DNA of 64,000 nt from Jackrogersella multiformis. Lineage: Eukaryota; Ascomycota; Sordariomycetes; Xylariales; Hypoxylaceae. The DNA lies in assembly GCA_902806575.1 (NCBI GenBank), contig CADCXD010000008.1:1550001-1614000 (forward strand), written 5' to 3'. The notes beneath the pieces were generated by a model. That model was not told the origin of the DNA and did no database searches. It was given only the letters and a program-made list of their open reading frames with translations. The translations under genes were made by a program, and so were the position numbers. Shown piece after piece: positions 27,070 to 37,278 of the stretch; the first letter of the stretch is position 1, and every line of letters starts with the position of its first letter.

Positions 27070-28117
27070 TGTGGATTATTTGAAGATATCTCGGTAGATT
27101 CGTAGATTCGTTGATGGACTAAATTCTCGAATTGTCGATTCTTCGCTCTATACCTCTCATATACCTATACCTATACTTCGTATATCTTAGATACCTCAAG
27201 GTGTATGTATGTAGTCTGGTTTCGGCTCGAGATTCGGCAAATCATGAAGATTTGAAATGTTCCATGGTATCTCCTGTATTTGTATTTACAAGATGACGCG
27301 TAGATATGAATAAATTCAGAGGCGGTTGGTTGAAAGGGTGAATAATATTGTATTGGTATTGGTACTGGTTTATTATTTAGCTAGTGACTCGGTTGTCTTG
27401 GGTGTGTTGGTGAGTTAGTGAGTTGGTAGGTTAGAGAAATATGTCGTCACGTCGTGGTCTCATCTTCATTCTTGTGGCCACGGGTCGATATATTGACATC
27501 TGAAATTCATAGCCAAGACAAAGCTAATAGCAGGTAAGGGGGGGTGGGGAGGGGGGTTCAATTAATGGAAACATGATATGTACGAATTGACACGATATCA
27601 TTCCGGAGATTTTCCGATTAATGGGGATCCTCCAGCTCTTGCCCTCCCATGGTCTTGCCTACCTAGGTAGGTACCTAGGTACCTACATTAAAATGGTTAG
27701 AGTTGGTTAGAGCTGGTTAGAGCTTACATAATAAGGTTCTTGCCCGACAATCAGGTTCGTGGCCCTTGCTTTCTCACCTTAATCGATTGTCAGCTCACCT
27801 TGATATCCACACACCTAGGATAATTATGGAGATATATACCTAGGTACGTACCGATGCGGGTCAGGTCTTTGATACCTACATAGTAGGTACATAGGTACCT
27901 ACCTAGTCCTGGTACGCGACCAAATGAGAGCCATCTTTATTCTTCTATACATCTAAGGTAGTACAACCACATCTTCATCTTTCAACTTTCAACTCCCAAC
28001 CAACAATTCCCCCCAATCGTCAATCGCAAATATCACGTCGCGAATGGAACACCAACTGTCACGATACAATTAATACTGGGATATCTCTTTATCTATTCCC
28101 AAAACGATGAAGCAGCC
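27070..28117. promoter_or_regulatory. Divergent promoter region shared by sec24 and cft2
   Basis: About 1.05 kb separates the two start codons. The middle (27657-27687, 27836-27905) is packed with ACCTAGGT/GTACCTAC palindromes, and a G-rich run sits at about 27538-27558. The cft2 side ends in a pyrimidine-rich leader (about 27975-28015, CTTTCAACTTTCAACTCCC-like), typical of fungal 5' UTRs. A TATA-like element was not convincing on either side. Confidence 0.6.
27657..27687. repeat. Tandem ACCTAGGT palindromes in the sec24-cft2 promoter
   Basis: CTACCTAGGTAGGTACCTAGG, then TACCTAC: two overlapping ACCTAGGT palindromes centred in the shared promoter. A further set lies at 27836-27905. Confidence 0.8.
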
Positions 28118-31059
28118 ATGTTTACTTTCAGCTCACTACAGGGAGCTCTCTCGGATTCAGCCGCGTCGCAATCTATCCTCGAGCTAGATGGAGGAATCAA
28201 AGTTTTGGTCGATGTGGGTTGGGACGAGTCCTTCGATGTCGCGAAGTTAAGGGAACTGGAAAAGTATGATATGGATCTTTCTCTATGGCAACAAGTATTG
28301 TGAATACCTAAGGTAGCTAACTGTTCGTTGCCTATAGACAAATGCCCACCTTGTCCCTCATCCTCCTCACCCATGCCACGACAAACCACATCGCCGCCTT
28401 TGCCCACTGCTGTAAACACTTCCCTCTCTTTACCCGTATCCCGGTATACGCCACATCTCCTGTCATCGCCCTCGGCCGCACTTTACTTCAGGATCTATAC
28501 GCCTCTACTCCCCTCGCCGCGACCACGATACCATCTAGCTCTCTTGACGAGGTCTCATATACAACACAACAACAGTCTTCCTCCGATATCCTCTTGCAGG
28601 CCCCTACACCCGAAGAAATCGCAACATATTTCTCCCTAATCCATCCTCTGAAGTACTCTCAGCCACACCAACCACTCGGCTCCCCTTTCTCGCCCCCTCT
28701 GAATGGCCTTACCATCACAGCATACAACTCGGGCCGCACCCTCGGTGGTACTATATGGCATATACAGCACGGATTAGAATCTATCGTATATGCCGTAGAC
28801 TGGAATCAGGGACGCGAAAATGTCTACGCTGGAGCCGCCTGGTTGGGCGGTGCTGGAGGCGGAGGCGCCGAGATTATCGAGCAGCTACGAAAGCCAACCG
28901 CCTTGGTTTGTAGTAGTAGAGGCGGCGAGAAAACCGCCATTGCCGGAGGGCGGAGCAAGCGTGATGAACAGCTGTTAGACAAGGTCAAGTCTTGCGTCAA
29001 ACGGGGAGGTACTGTTTTGATACCCATTGACTCTAGCGCTCGAGTGCTAGAATTAGCATACCTGATGGACCATGCGTGGCGGGCGGATGCAGGAACCGGT
29101 GAAGGCCAGCTTAAGTCTGCGAAGCTCTATCTCGCGGGTCGCAATATTCATAGCACTATGAGATACGCGCGTAGTATGCTCGAATGGATGGACGACAGCA
29201 TAGTTCGGGAGTTCGAAGCCGTTGTCGATGGATTTAAGCGAGTCAACGGCACAACGGATGGGACCAAATCTGGTAAAGATTCCGGTCCGTTCGACTTCAG
29301 ATACCTGAAGCTGGTCGACAGAAAGGGCCAAATCGACAAGATACTCGGCGGAGAGGCCGAAGAGGGTACCCTCGCCGGTAAGGTCATCCTCGCAAGCGAC
29401 TCCACACTCGAATGGGGTTTCTCGAAAGACGTGCTGAAGCACATCGCACAAGATGCAAAAAATATGGTCATCCTGACAGAGTATCCCTCTCTGGTCTCGG
29501 AAGCGCATCCGTCATTAGCGAGGAGTCTATGGACATGGTGGAAGGAAGGTCAGGAACGCGCGGGCGAGGCTTTGAACGGCGAAAATAGGCACCAACTCGA
29601 AATTACAGATGCGAAGAGGCAGGCTCTACAGGGCAACGACCTAGCTATCTATCAGCAATGGCTCGCGCAGCAACGTCAGCTCCAAACTACTCTTCAGAGC
29701 GGAGGAGCCAATGCCCTTGAAGCAGCTGAGGATGTGGGTGACGAAGCGTCCGAGTCGGAATCGGAGTCGGAAGATTCCGATAATGAGCAGCAGGGCAGGG
29801 CTTTAAACATTGCCACCACAATGGGTCAGGCTAGTAGAAAAAAGGCTGCATTAACGGACGAAGATCTTGGGATCAATATACTGCTAAAGAAGAAGGGCGT
29901 CTACGATTTTGATGTTAGGAATAAGAAGGGTCGGGATAGAATGTTTCCGCACCCAGTTCGACGAAAGCGGGCCGACGACTATGGCGAACTTATTCGACCT
30001 GAGGACTTCCTTCGAGCGGAGGAAAGGGATGATAACGACGGGCAGGACCTAGCGCAGATGGGGAAAACCGAAGACCAAGAAAGATTTGGGAAGAAGCGAA
30101 AATGGGACAATGCTGCGGCGAACGCCAAAAACCAAGGTTCCGGGCCATCGAAACGGCCACATCTCACGCGTAACGCCTCTGACGACTTTGAAATGGCAAC
30201 ATCCGATGCCCCTATTGAAGATGAGCTTGATGGTATCCCTGACGACCTAGATGAGACGAGCTTAGGCCCTTCGAAGCTAGTCTTTACAAAAGCGACCATT
30301 GCTGTTAACCTCGAAGTTGAGTTTATCGACCTCAGCGGTGTCCATGACAAGCGAAGCTTGCACATGCTGATTCCACTCATCCAACCCCGCAAGCTTATCC
30401 TCATCGGCGGAAATGAAGGGGAAACCTTGACGCTAGCTTCTGATTGCAAGAAGCTACTAGCCGAAGGATCCGTCAGCATCTACACCCCGGCTGTGGGCGC
30501 GATGATCGACGCGAGCGTTGACACAAATGCTTGGGTGGTTAAGCTCGCCCCTGCTCTCGTCAAGCAGCTCAAGTGGCAGAATGTCCGCGGATTAAGCATC
30601 GCCACAGTCACCGGGCGGCTACTCGCGATACACAAAGAGCTGACAGCGCGTCAAAACGACGAGGATATAGCGCACAAACGCCTCAAGACGGAAGAGTTAA
30701 CGGAACCCGTAGCAGCAACAGTGGAGGCGGAGACGCCTACAGAACCCACGCTCGACGTTCTTCCCACCAACATGGCATCGGCAACACGGTCCGTCGCCCA
30801 ACCTTTACACGTCGGAGACTTAAGGCTGGCCGATCTAAGGAAAGCCATGCAGCAATCAGGCCACACGGCGGAGTTTAGGGGCGAGGGCACGCTGCTGGTG
30901 GACGGGTCGGTGGTCGTGCGGAAGACTACCGCGGGGCGGATCGACGTCGAAAGCATCGGGCTGCCGACAGATGGGGGCCCGGCAACCAAGCTCGGTGGCA
31001 CTTTCTACGCCGTCAAAAGGACAATTTATGAAAGCCTAGCTGTGGTTGCCGGTGCTTAA
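28118..31059 (+). CDS. cft2: Cft2/CPSF100, cleavage and polyadenylation factor subunit
   Basis: Two exons, 28118-28263 and 28338-31059, give 955 residues. The 74-nt intron has a GTATGA donor, a GCTAAC branch site and a CTATAG acceptor. The join reads LRELEKQMPTLSLILLTHAT, restoring a conserved segment. The protein begins MFTFSSLQGALSD, with LDGGIKVLVDVGW as the first metallo-beta-lactamase strands. A beta-CASP domain follows (FSKDVLKHIAQDAKNMVILT region). An acidic Ser/Glu linker precedes a PVRRKRADDYGELIRPEDF segment and the C-terminal CPSF100 domain. The motif that is HxHxDH in the nuclease CPSF73 reads H61-A-T-T-N-H66, so two zinc ligands are missing, as expected for the inactive partner subunit. 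It acts in the nucleus in mRNA 3'-end cleavage and polyadenylation. Confidence 0.95.
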
Positions 31060-31740
31060 TGGATCATGGGCAAGCTAGCAGGGGGTTTCGCAAACATGTA
31101 TGACTATGTAGCATTAAAAGTTTACCGATGGCACGTGAGGGTGCAGTTGCGATAATTGATAAAAGCCGGACCGTCTCTTTGGCTTTACTACAAGATCTTG
31201 ATTCGTAGTGAATGTTCATCTTATAGCAACCCCCGTAATTAGACTCGTATCTCCCAGCAGACTCTTTAGCAAGTCAATTTTTTTAGTCAACCCGTATTTC
31301 AAGAAACACTCGTTTAGGGGTACCATTGGTTTAATATGTGGAGCCACGGAAGTCTAATTGACCCCTATTCATAATACAACAAGTTTCTGCACCAGACCTA
31401 TTTTATTATGGATATATAGAATTGAGGGATAGCATGTACAGTCTAAAAGATCAACATATCAAATAAATCATAATCGATAGGCGTTCGTTAGACATTTCTT
31501 GGAATAATATACTGTGGCAAGACGATAAATATTATTTAACATAGAACTCACGGGCAGCATCCAATCTACTCGTTCTCTAGTCTTAACCTATCTAGAAGTG
31601 GAGGGTCCTCTTTTATATGGTGATATCTGTAAACATCACAAAGGGATAGAAGGAGTTAGAAGGAGTAAGTGCCTTCCAAACAAGGAAAAGATAATATAGA
31701 ACAAAATCGTCAATAAATCTTAAAAGATAATAATTACTGA
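31060..31740. other. 3' flank of cft2
   Basis: AT-rich DNA with no supportable gene and no ACCTAGGT cluster. It contains the cft2 terminator region by position, but a specific polyadenylation signal cannot be singled out. Confidence 0.5.
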
Positions 31741-31920
31741 TTAGGTATTCTGAGATGTCGACGTGACCAATTTTTCCAAATCCTCCTCGGTTTGTAAAAG
31801 ACGACGGTCCTCATAGATAGTCCAGATGCTCTCGTTGCTTGGAGCCTCCGCTCTCCAGATAACACTACGGGTAATGAAAAGGTATCGAACATAACCTAGG
31901 ATGAACCATTTTGTCGACAT
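31741..31920 (-). CDS. Possible small single-span membrane protein, 59 residues
   Basis: An ATG at 31920-31918 opens a 59-codon frame ending in TAA at 31743-31741. The peptide starts MSTKWFILGYVRYLFITRSV, a likely single membrane helix with flanking basic residues. A mixed Trp/Tyr segment follows (ESIWTIYEDRRLLQ) and then an acidic amphipathic tail (TEEDLEKLV). This order of hydrophobic helix then charged helix looks designed rather than random, and the frame sits in otherwise structureless AT-rich DNA. I do not recognise a family. It could be a complete small gene, the last exon of a larger one, or chance. No upstream exon was found. Confidence 0.4.
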   Translation of the reverse strand: MSTKWFILGYVRYLFITRSVIWRAEAPSNESIWTIYEDRRLLQTEEDLEKLVTSTSQNT

Positions 31921-33553
31921 GCTTGGATATAGATACGGACTTTGATGTTAAGTAGTATCTTGAGGGAAGAACCTGCAGCTACTTGCTTCGAAGGAAGCAC
32001 CGAATTGGTCTCAATAGAGCTTCCTGTCCATATAAAATCGTGAATAAATCGTGAATGCCGTTATGTTCCTTCTTACTAATTAACAAACGTCGAGTTGGAA
32101 GGCTCACCCTGTTCACTTTCTTTTATAGTAATCGATATATACAGCACATCTTATATCTCTAACTTTCGAACCGAGTAGAATATACCATACATGACTTCCT
32201 AGTAGAATATTGTGTCTTGAATTTAGTTAATACTAGGGCACTCTCAGAGACAGTTCCTCCCTTTGATGAGTTAAACCTTAAGTGAGTAAAGAGCGAATTA
32301 CACGATCAAAGGTGAACCGCAAGATAGGGTAGCTAATGTTGTTCTCATCAACTATCGTGTATCTTTTGTACTTATACTTCTCCTTCTGAATGGGCAAGAA
32401 CTTGACTGGGCAGTATTGCCGATACCCCTTATTAAACGTAAACCATAAGTCCTATGGAGAGGACCTTTTTATTTCACACTACTTCACTCCACTTTCTCGG
32501 GAGGCTGGGCTTGAAATGATCAGGGAAAGTACCACCATAGGCCAAGTTACCCCTTTTACTCCTACCTCACCATCTCTCTCAGCTAATATTTCTACTTCTT
32601 AGCATTAAGTCTCGTCAAACCTCCTCCAAGATATCAGTAAGATACACGTCCGAGTCGATATACAAGATACAAGTCTGAGTCAATATACACGCCTTCGTTT
32701 TTGAGATACCTACCTACTTACCTACCTACACATTAACACCAACATTTGCTTACCAATACTTCTACAAAAAAACTTAGGAAATTATTTTTTCTTTCTTATT
32801 ACACACGTACATATACATATATATATATATATACTCGTATAACACCACCTACCTAATATTAACATTTAGTAGACCTACATACCTGCAAACACGTAGACCT
32901 ATAGACGCGTAGACGCGTAGGCGCGTAGACGCGTAGATCTGTAGACCTGTAGACCTGTAGACCTGTAGCAGGGACGGGGACGAAAAAAAGGGAATCATTC
33001 TTAAAAGTAGTATGTTCCCATTACGGTAGGTACCTAGGTACTTTTTATGCTCATGTTAAAAAAAATAAACCTACCTTCTTATTCTACCAATTTCTTCCTT
33101 CTTACATCTTTCTTCTTACATTCTCAGCCGAACTCCCCCAACTCTCTTCATTACTACAAACCCTCATCTTCGGTCCTTCCACCACTAGAAACATCGACGC
33201 TCCCCTGCTACCTTGGTGTCTACACGTTACTGCCCTCTTCTCATCTCTCGAGAAGAAATTTTCTTCACTGGTGTGAATTTTTGCTTTCACGTGTCCCATC
33301 AACTGCAGGAACACCCCGAGGACTGGTAGTACCCTACCATACCCTATTTATAGGAGGATATCTTACCTACCTATAAATAAGTCACCATTCACACCAGAAC
33401 AACCCATAGGAAATATCATCCTGTGAAGCATATTACTTGTACACGTACACGCGAAACTATCTTGCCAAGTTGTACCTCTGATAGGTACCATACCAGGTAA
33501 TAGACCAAGTTCCTTTTCAAAGATGCAGTAACACTAATGTGAATATAGCAACA
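31921..33553. promoter_or_regulatory. Upstream region and leader of the 2EXR-domain gene
   Basis: No supportable gene. It contains CCTACCTACTTACCTACC-type runs near 32710, a TATATA run at 32818-32831, the 8-bp tandem array at 32894-32967, an ACCTAGGTAC motif near 33028 and a long pyrimidine-rich stretch (33065-33210) typical of fungal promoters and 5' leaders. Confidence 0.5.
32894..32967. repeat. Heterogeneous 8-bp tandem array (TAGACGCG / TAGACCTG)
   Basis: About nine consecutive 8-bp units. The first part is built from TAGACGCG and creates three ACGCGT sites plus one GCGCGT. The second part is TAGATCTG followed by three TAGACCTG units. ACGCGT equals the MluI cell-cycle box bound by MBF in yeasts. 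The array lies about 0.6 kb upstream of the 2EXR-domain gene. Confidence 0.85.
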
Positions 33554-34663
33554 ATGGCCTTCGGCATGTACCAACATCTTGTCAACGACCTGAGACTCGA
33601 GATCTGGAATCAGGCATCAATGACACCCAGTATGCACCACTTCAAGGTCGAATCCGACCGGTTTGGCAATCTCATGAGAGGCCATAATGTCCTTTTGCAG
33701 ACCCTGAAGGTAACCGCGATCACATCGTCGGACCCTTCTGCGTGGAGATACCGTCGCCAGATCCGCGATATTGATCAGTCGTCATGGGATGTCATCAAGA
33801 AGCTTGAAGAAGGGCCAACCAGTAAGATACTATGGCCGCGATACCCTTGTAGTTCCAAGCAAGAGCCAGCAATTATCTGCTGTGAGCACGACATTGTCTG
33901 CTTCCGAGTCACTGGCTTCATCCAAGCCTCATGGATTCGACCTATCGCGAACCAGGACCTGTTTACGGGTATCAAGCGCGTTGCGATCAATGTCTCGTAT
34001 CAACCTGTGCAATACTTGATTCAACGCTTTGGGTTCCAGTGCGACTGCAATAGCCGGAAGCACAGAACCAATCTATTTAGCGCTTGCATGCTAGATAAAT
34101 TCGTCAGCTGGTTCCCAGACCTTGAGAAGCTATTCTTCGTCGTGAGGCTCACTGCCAATGATCTCAAACCGCCTCCTCCCATTGCGTCCTCCACGAGAAG
34201 CCACAAGAGAACCCGCAACGGCAAGCGCAAGGATTATACCCCCCGCTTGACCCGACCTTCGGGCCAGAAACATCTTCAGGACACTTTTGCCGAGTTTCGA
34301 GGTAAGTTTTCTATTCTCCTAAGTATTAGAGAGCAAAGCAAACCCCTCTACCTCGCCCTCTTTTCATCCCATTTATTGTATAGGCCACATGCTAATAAAC
34401 GTCCACGATATACAGCCATCGCTCGACGAGAGAATCTAGCCAGCTTTGAGGATCAGCAAAGATTTTACTACGAGGCCCGTGAGTGCGACACGAACATCTT
34501 GGTCTGGCATGACCGTATCTGGGACGATATCCGATCCCTCAAGGAGTATTGGAAGGAGCAGAAGGAGGACCCGAATCTGAGCCATGATGTGAAGGAAGTC
34601 GAACTAGGTGTGCTTTTCTGCGTCGACCCCCCTCGGAAGCCAGCGACTCAGGAATCGGCGTGA
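33554..34663 (+). CDS. 2EXR-domain protein of unknown function
   Basis: Exons 33554-34301 and 34416-34663 give 331 residues. I chose the ATG at 33554 (ACAATGG context). The 114-nt intron has an ideal GTAAGT donor, a TGCTAATAAAC branch and a GATATACAG acceptor 17 nt downstream. It is a multiple of three and contains no stop, so the unspliced frame is also open (369 residues). The N-terminus, YQHLVNDLRLEIWNQASMTP, matches the LPxELRLxIW signature of the 2EXR domain, a large fungal family often annotated as F-box-like. The middle has the usual I..RIAI-type strand (IKRVAINVSY). A basic linker (about residues 215-240, Lys/Arg-rich) could be a nuclear signal. The C-terminal part is charged and helical. 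The biochemical role of the family is unknown. Confidence 0.8.
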   Translation: MAFGMYQHLVNDLRLEIWNQASMTPSMHHFKVESDRFGNLMRGHNVLLQTLKVTAITSSDPSAWRYRRQIRDIDQSSWDVIKKLEEGPTSKILWPRYPCSSKQEPAIICCEHDIVCFRVTGFIQASWIRPIANQDLFTGIKRVAINVSYQPVQYLIQRFGFQCDCNSRKHRTNLFSACMLDKFVSWFPDLEKLFFVVRLTANDLKPPPPIASSTRSHKRTRNGKRKDYTPRLTRPSGQKHLQDTFAEFRGKFSILLSIREQSKPLYLALFSSHLLYRPHANKRPRYTAIARRENLASFEDQQRFYYEARECDTNILVWHDRIWDDIRSLKEYWKEQKEDPNLSHDVKEVELGVLFCVDPPRKPATQESA

Positions 34664-35297
34664 ACCGCTAGTTCTTCTTAAGCAACACATCTGGCATGAT
34701 GGACGATGTCGGGATATGAACAGGGCCTATATTAGTAGGCGCGCACACGGGTTTGGCATTGATGAAGATGCCTCGTTGATTCTGATCGTTTGCTTTTCAT
34801 ACACAATTGACAGTTCCCCCTTTTCTACGGCGAAAACTGCCCCGATTTCCCCCGATTTTCGATTTGGCTGTCTCCAAATAAGAGACTTGAATGTACTTTA
34901 GACAGAGATCGTGAAATTCTACAGTCGTTTCATTTCTCATTGATCAAGACTAAGATCAATAGGTGAATGAAACTTATTAGAGTGTGAAAGGAAATTGACA
35001 TTTCTGAATTAATAATAAGCTACCTCCTACCTAGGTAAGATACGGTGAAAGTTCCTCGACTCGGCCGAGATCGGCGCTACCGAGGAAATACCTACCGAGG
35101 AAATACCTACCTAGGTACCTAGGTAGGTAAATAATATGGATCATTGTAATCGCCTTCGTCCTTCCTTGATAAATAAATCATAAGACTAGGTAGCCTCGGT
35201 CGTTAGCGTCACTAATAACATATTCTCTCTAGAACAACTTTGGAATTAAGACTACACCAGTTTTTATTTTATCTTATTGTATTGTAATCAAACTATT
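34664..35297. other. Intergenic region between the 2EXR and LrgAB genes
   Basis: About 0.6 kb between two plus-strand genes. It contains ACCTAGGTAAG near 35028, a perfect 15-bp tandem duplication (CGAGGAAATACCTAC at 35081-35095 and 35096-35110) and then ACCTACCTAGGTACCTAGGT. No gene was seen. Confidence 0.6.
35081..35130. repeat. 15-bp direct duplication fused to ACCTAGGT palindromes
   Basis: CGAGGAAATACCTAC is present twice in tandem. The second copy runs straight into CTAGGTACCTAGGTAGGTAA, so a palindrome cluster sits at the end of the duplication. The location is about 170 bases upstream of the LrgAB start. Confidence 0.85.
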
Positions 35298-37278
35298 ATG
35301 ATGGCGGTCGCGCGTAAACAAGTCCTCGACGATCTACTATCTGCCGCACAGCTTGTACCTATGATCCAGTTTCCTTCATTACTACCCTTCACTTTCTAGT
35401 ACATATCAACTGATGTTATCATAGGCAACCCGGCATTCCCGGCACAACATCATACAATCATGGCTATATGTCCCCTTCGGCATTCTGCTAATGCTGCTGA
35501 CCTGCTTCGGGATCAAAAAGTTATTTGGACTTGGATCTGTAACCTTTCCATCCTCGGTAGCATGTCTCATCCTCTTGTTCTTCGCGTTGCTGCTATCCGA
35601 ACAAGTCCTTGGTGAGCATCGGACCAGGCGCATCGTTGCTATCATTGAAGTTCCAGTAAGCCACCTGGGCATTCAATTACCGCCATTCTAAATAAATAAT
35701 CTAGAAGCTGATATATTCATTAGGGAGGCTGGACGTTACGATGGATCAATGTCCTGTTTACACCTTCGTTCGTCCTGTTGCCCCTGAGCCCGTCAATAGG
35801 GGGAATCGAAGTCCTCAAGATCATTGCTGTCTTCGGTGAGTAACGAGCGCCTATAACTATTTAATACCAGTCATACTAACATACCACTGAGTTATTGGCT
35901 TCGTCGTGATGATGGTTCTTGCGGCATACATGACCCGAAGCCTACAGCTCATCCTGGGGTCATCGAAACGAACTATGACCGCGCGAGCCGAAGAGCTCGA
36001 CCCTAGTAGCGACGAGATACCCATGACAACAGCCCCGAGGTCCGGAGGCACCTCAACCCCAATGACTAACTCAGACGAACCTTCCTCGGACGAGGTAGAT
36101 GTAGATGTCCAACGCCCTCCTCTATCCCGAGCCATATCCCAGGGCCGCCAAACCGACTCCTCTTCTCCCGCAAACAGCGACATCGAGCACCCGAGTCTCC
36201 CACCGCAAGCTCCGATCCCCCCATCAAGATCGAGTCGGTGGGCAGCTATACTCACCACCCGGCTCGATCTGCTTATCTACAGCCTGCTCTTCCTCTTCGT
36301 AGGGCTCCCCGCATACTACGCCGGCGGGTACGCCATGCCGCTGCACCTGACCCTCAACGTGCTAGCCTACTTCCTCTCCATGTCGCTCCCGCCCGGGTGG
36401 CGGCAGTACCTGCACCCGGTGCTCGTGACGTCGCTCGCCACCGTGCTCGGCGTCTGGGTCCTCGGGCTAGCCAAAAGCCAACCCCTCGCCTCGACCCTCG
36501 CCGCCTACAAGACCGGCACCGGCTACGCGGAGCTCTGGAGCGCCGGCGGCAGCGGGCTCCCGCTCCCGGGGGCGGGCGACCTGTTCGCCAGCGTGCTGGA
36601 CGCGAGCATCGTGTCGTTCGCGCTGCCGGTGTACCGGTACCGGCGCGAGCTGCGGCAGCACTTCGCCGCGATCCTCGTGCCCAACGTGGCCATCAGCGTC
36701 GGGTCGCTGTTCGCGTACCCGGCGGTCTGCCACGCCGTCGGCATCAGCGCCCCGCGCAGCCTCGCCTTCGCCGCCCGCAGCCTGACGCTCGCGCTCGCCG
36801 TCCCCGCGACCGCGAACCTCGGCGGCGACGTCAATACCGTCGCCGCCTTGGCCATCATGAGCGGCATCGTCGGCGTGCTCATCGGGCAGCGCATGCTTGC
36901 TCTGCTGAGGATCCCCGAGGGTGAGCTAGCTGCCTCGACCCCTTTTCTTTCTCCGCACTTACCTATCTGCTTATCTCGCTCGCCCCTTTCCTTCGTTCTC
37001 CTGGCTTGTGATTGCTAGATACCTAGCCTGGGAGGTACGTCCGCAAACCGTATTCGCGTAGACTGACTTGAATTCCTATGTGTGTAGACGACTACGTGAC
37101 CCGCGGCGTGACGCTCGGCGCTAACTCGTCCGCTATAGCGGCGGCCTTGTTGCTCCGTACTGACCCGCGAGCGGCGGCGCTGTCGATCCTCGCGATGAGC
37201 CTGTTCGGGACCATCACCGTGCTGTTCACGTCGATCCCGCCGATAACGATCGCGATCCAGTCGTTAGTAGGGCTGTGA
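35298..37278 (+). CDS. LrgA-LrgB fusion membrane protein
   Basis: Five exons: 35298-35354, 35425-35655, 35724-35835, 35892-36920 and 37088-37278, giving 539 residues. Donors are GTACCT, GTAAGC, GTGAGT and GTGAGC; all acceptors are AG with matching phases (0, 0, 1, 1). The N-terminal LrgA-like part (residues 30-150) is strongly hydrophobic (WLYVPFGILLMLLTCFG; GSVTFPSSVACLILLFFALL; NVLFTPSFVLLPLSPSIGG). A Ser/Pro/acidic loop of about 90 residues follows, then the LrgB domain (from about residue 245), with LVTSLATVLGVWVLGLA, LTLALAVPATANLGGDVNTV and RGVTLGANSSAIAAALLLRT. Bacterial LrgAB are holin-like membrane proteins, and the plant plastid fusion PLGG1 carries glycolate/glycerate. The fungal role is unknown. 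The bacterial SHAIGT motif reads SSAIAA here. No organelle presequence is obvious. Confidence 0.88.

Noticed and set aside
30573..30878. Short plus and minus frames inside cft2
   Set aside because: They are shadows of the cft2 frame with no features of their own.
34384..34415. Alternative acceptor TATAG at 34383 for the 2EXR intron
   Set aside because: It shifts the frame and meets a stop within about 20 codons; the CAG at 34415, downstream of the TGCTAAT branch, keeps the frame.
36238..36924. 228-codon plus-strand frame inside LrgAB exon 4
   Set aside because: It is an Arg/Pro-rich shadow frame; the LrgB domain lies in the other frame.
36921..37018. C-terminal extension of the LrgB frame past 36920
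   Set aside because: This is read-through into an intron; splicing at 36920/37088 restores the conserved RGVTLGANSS block and the real C-terminus.
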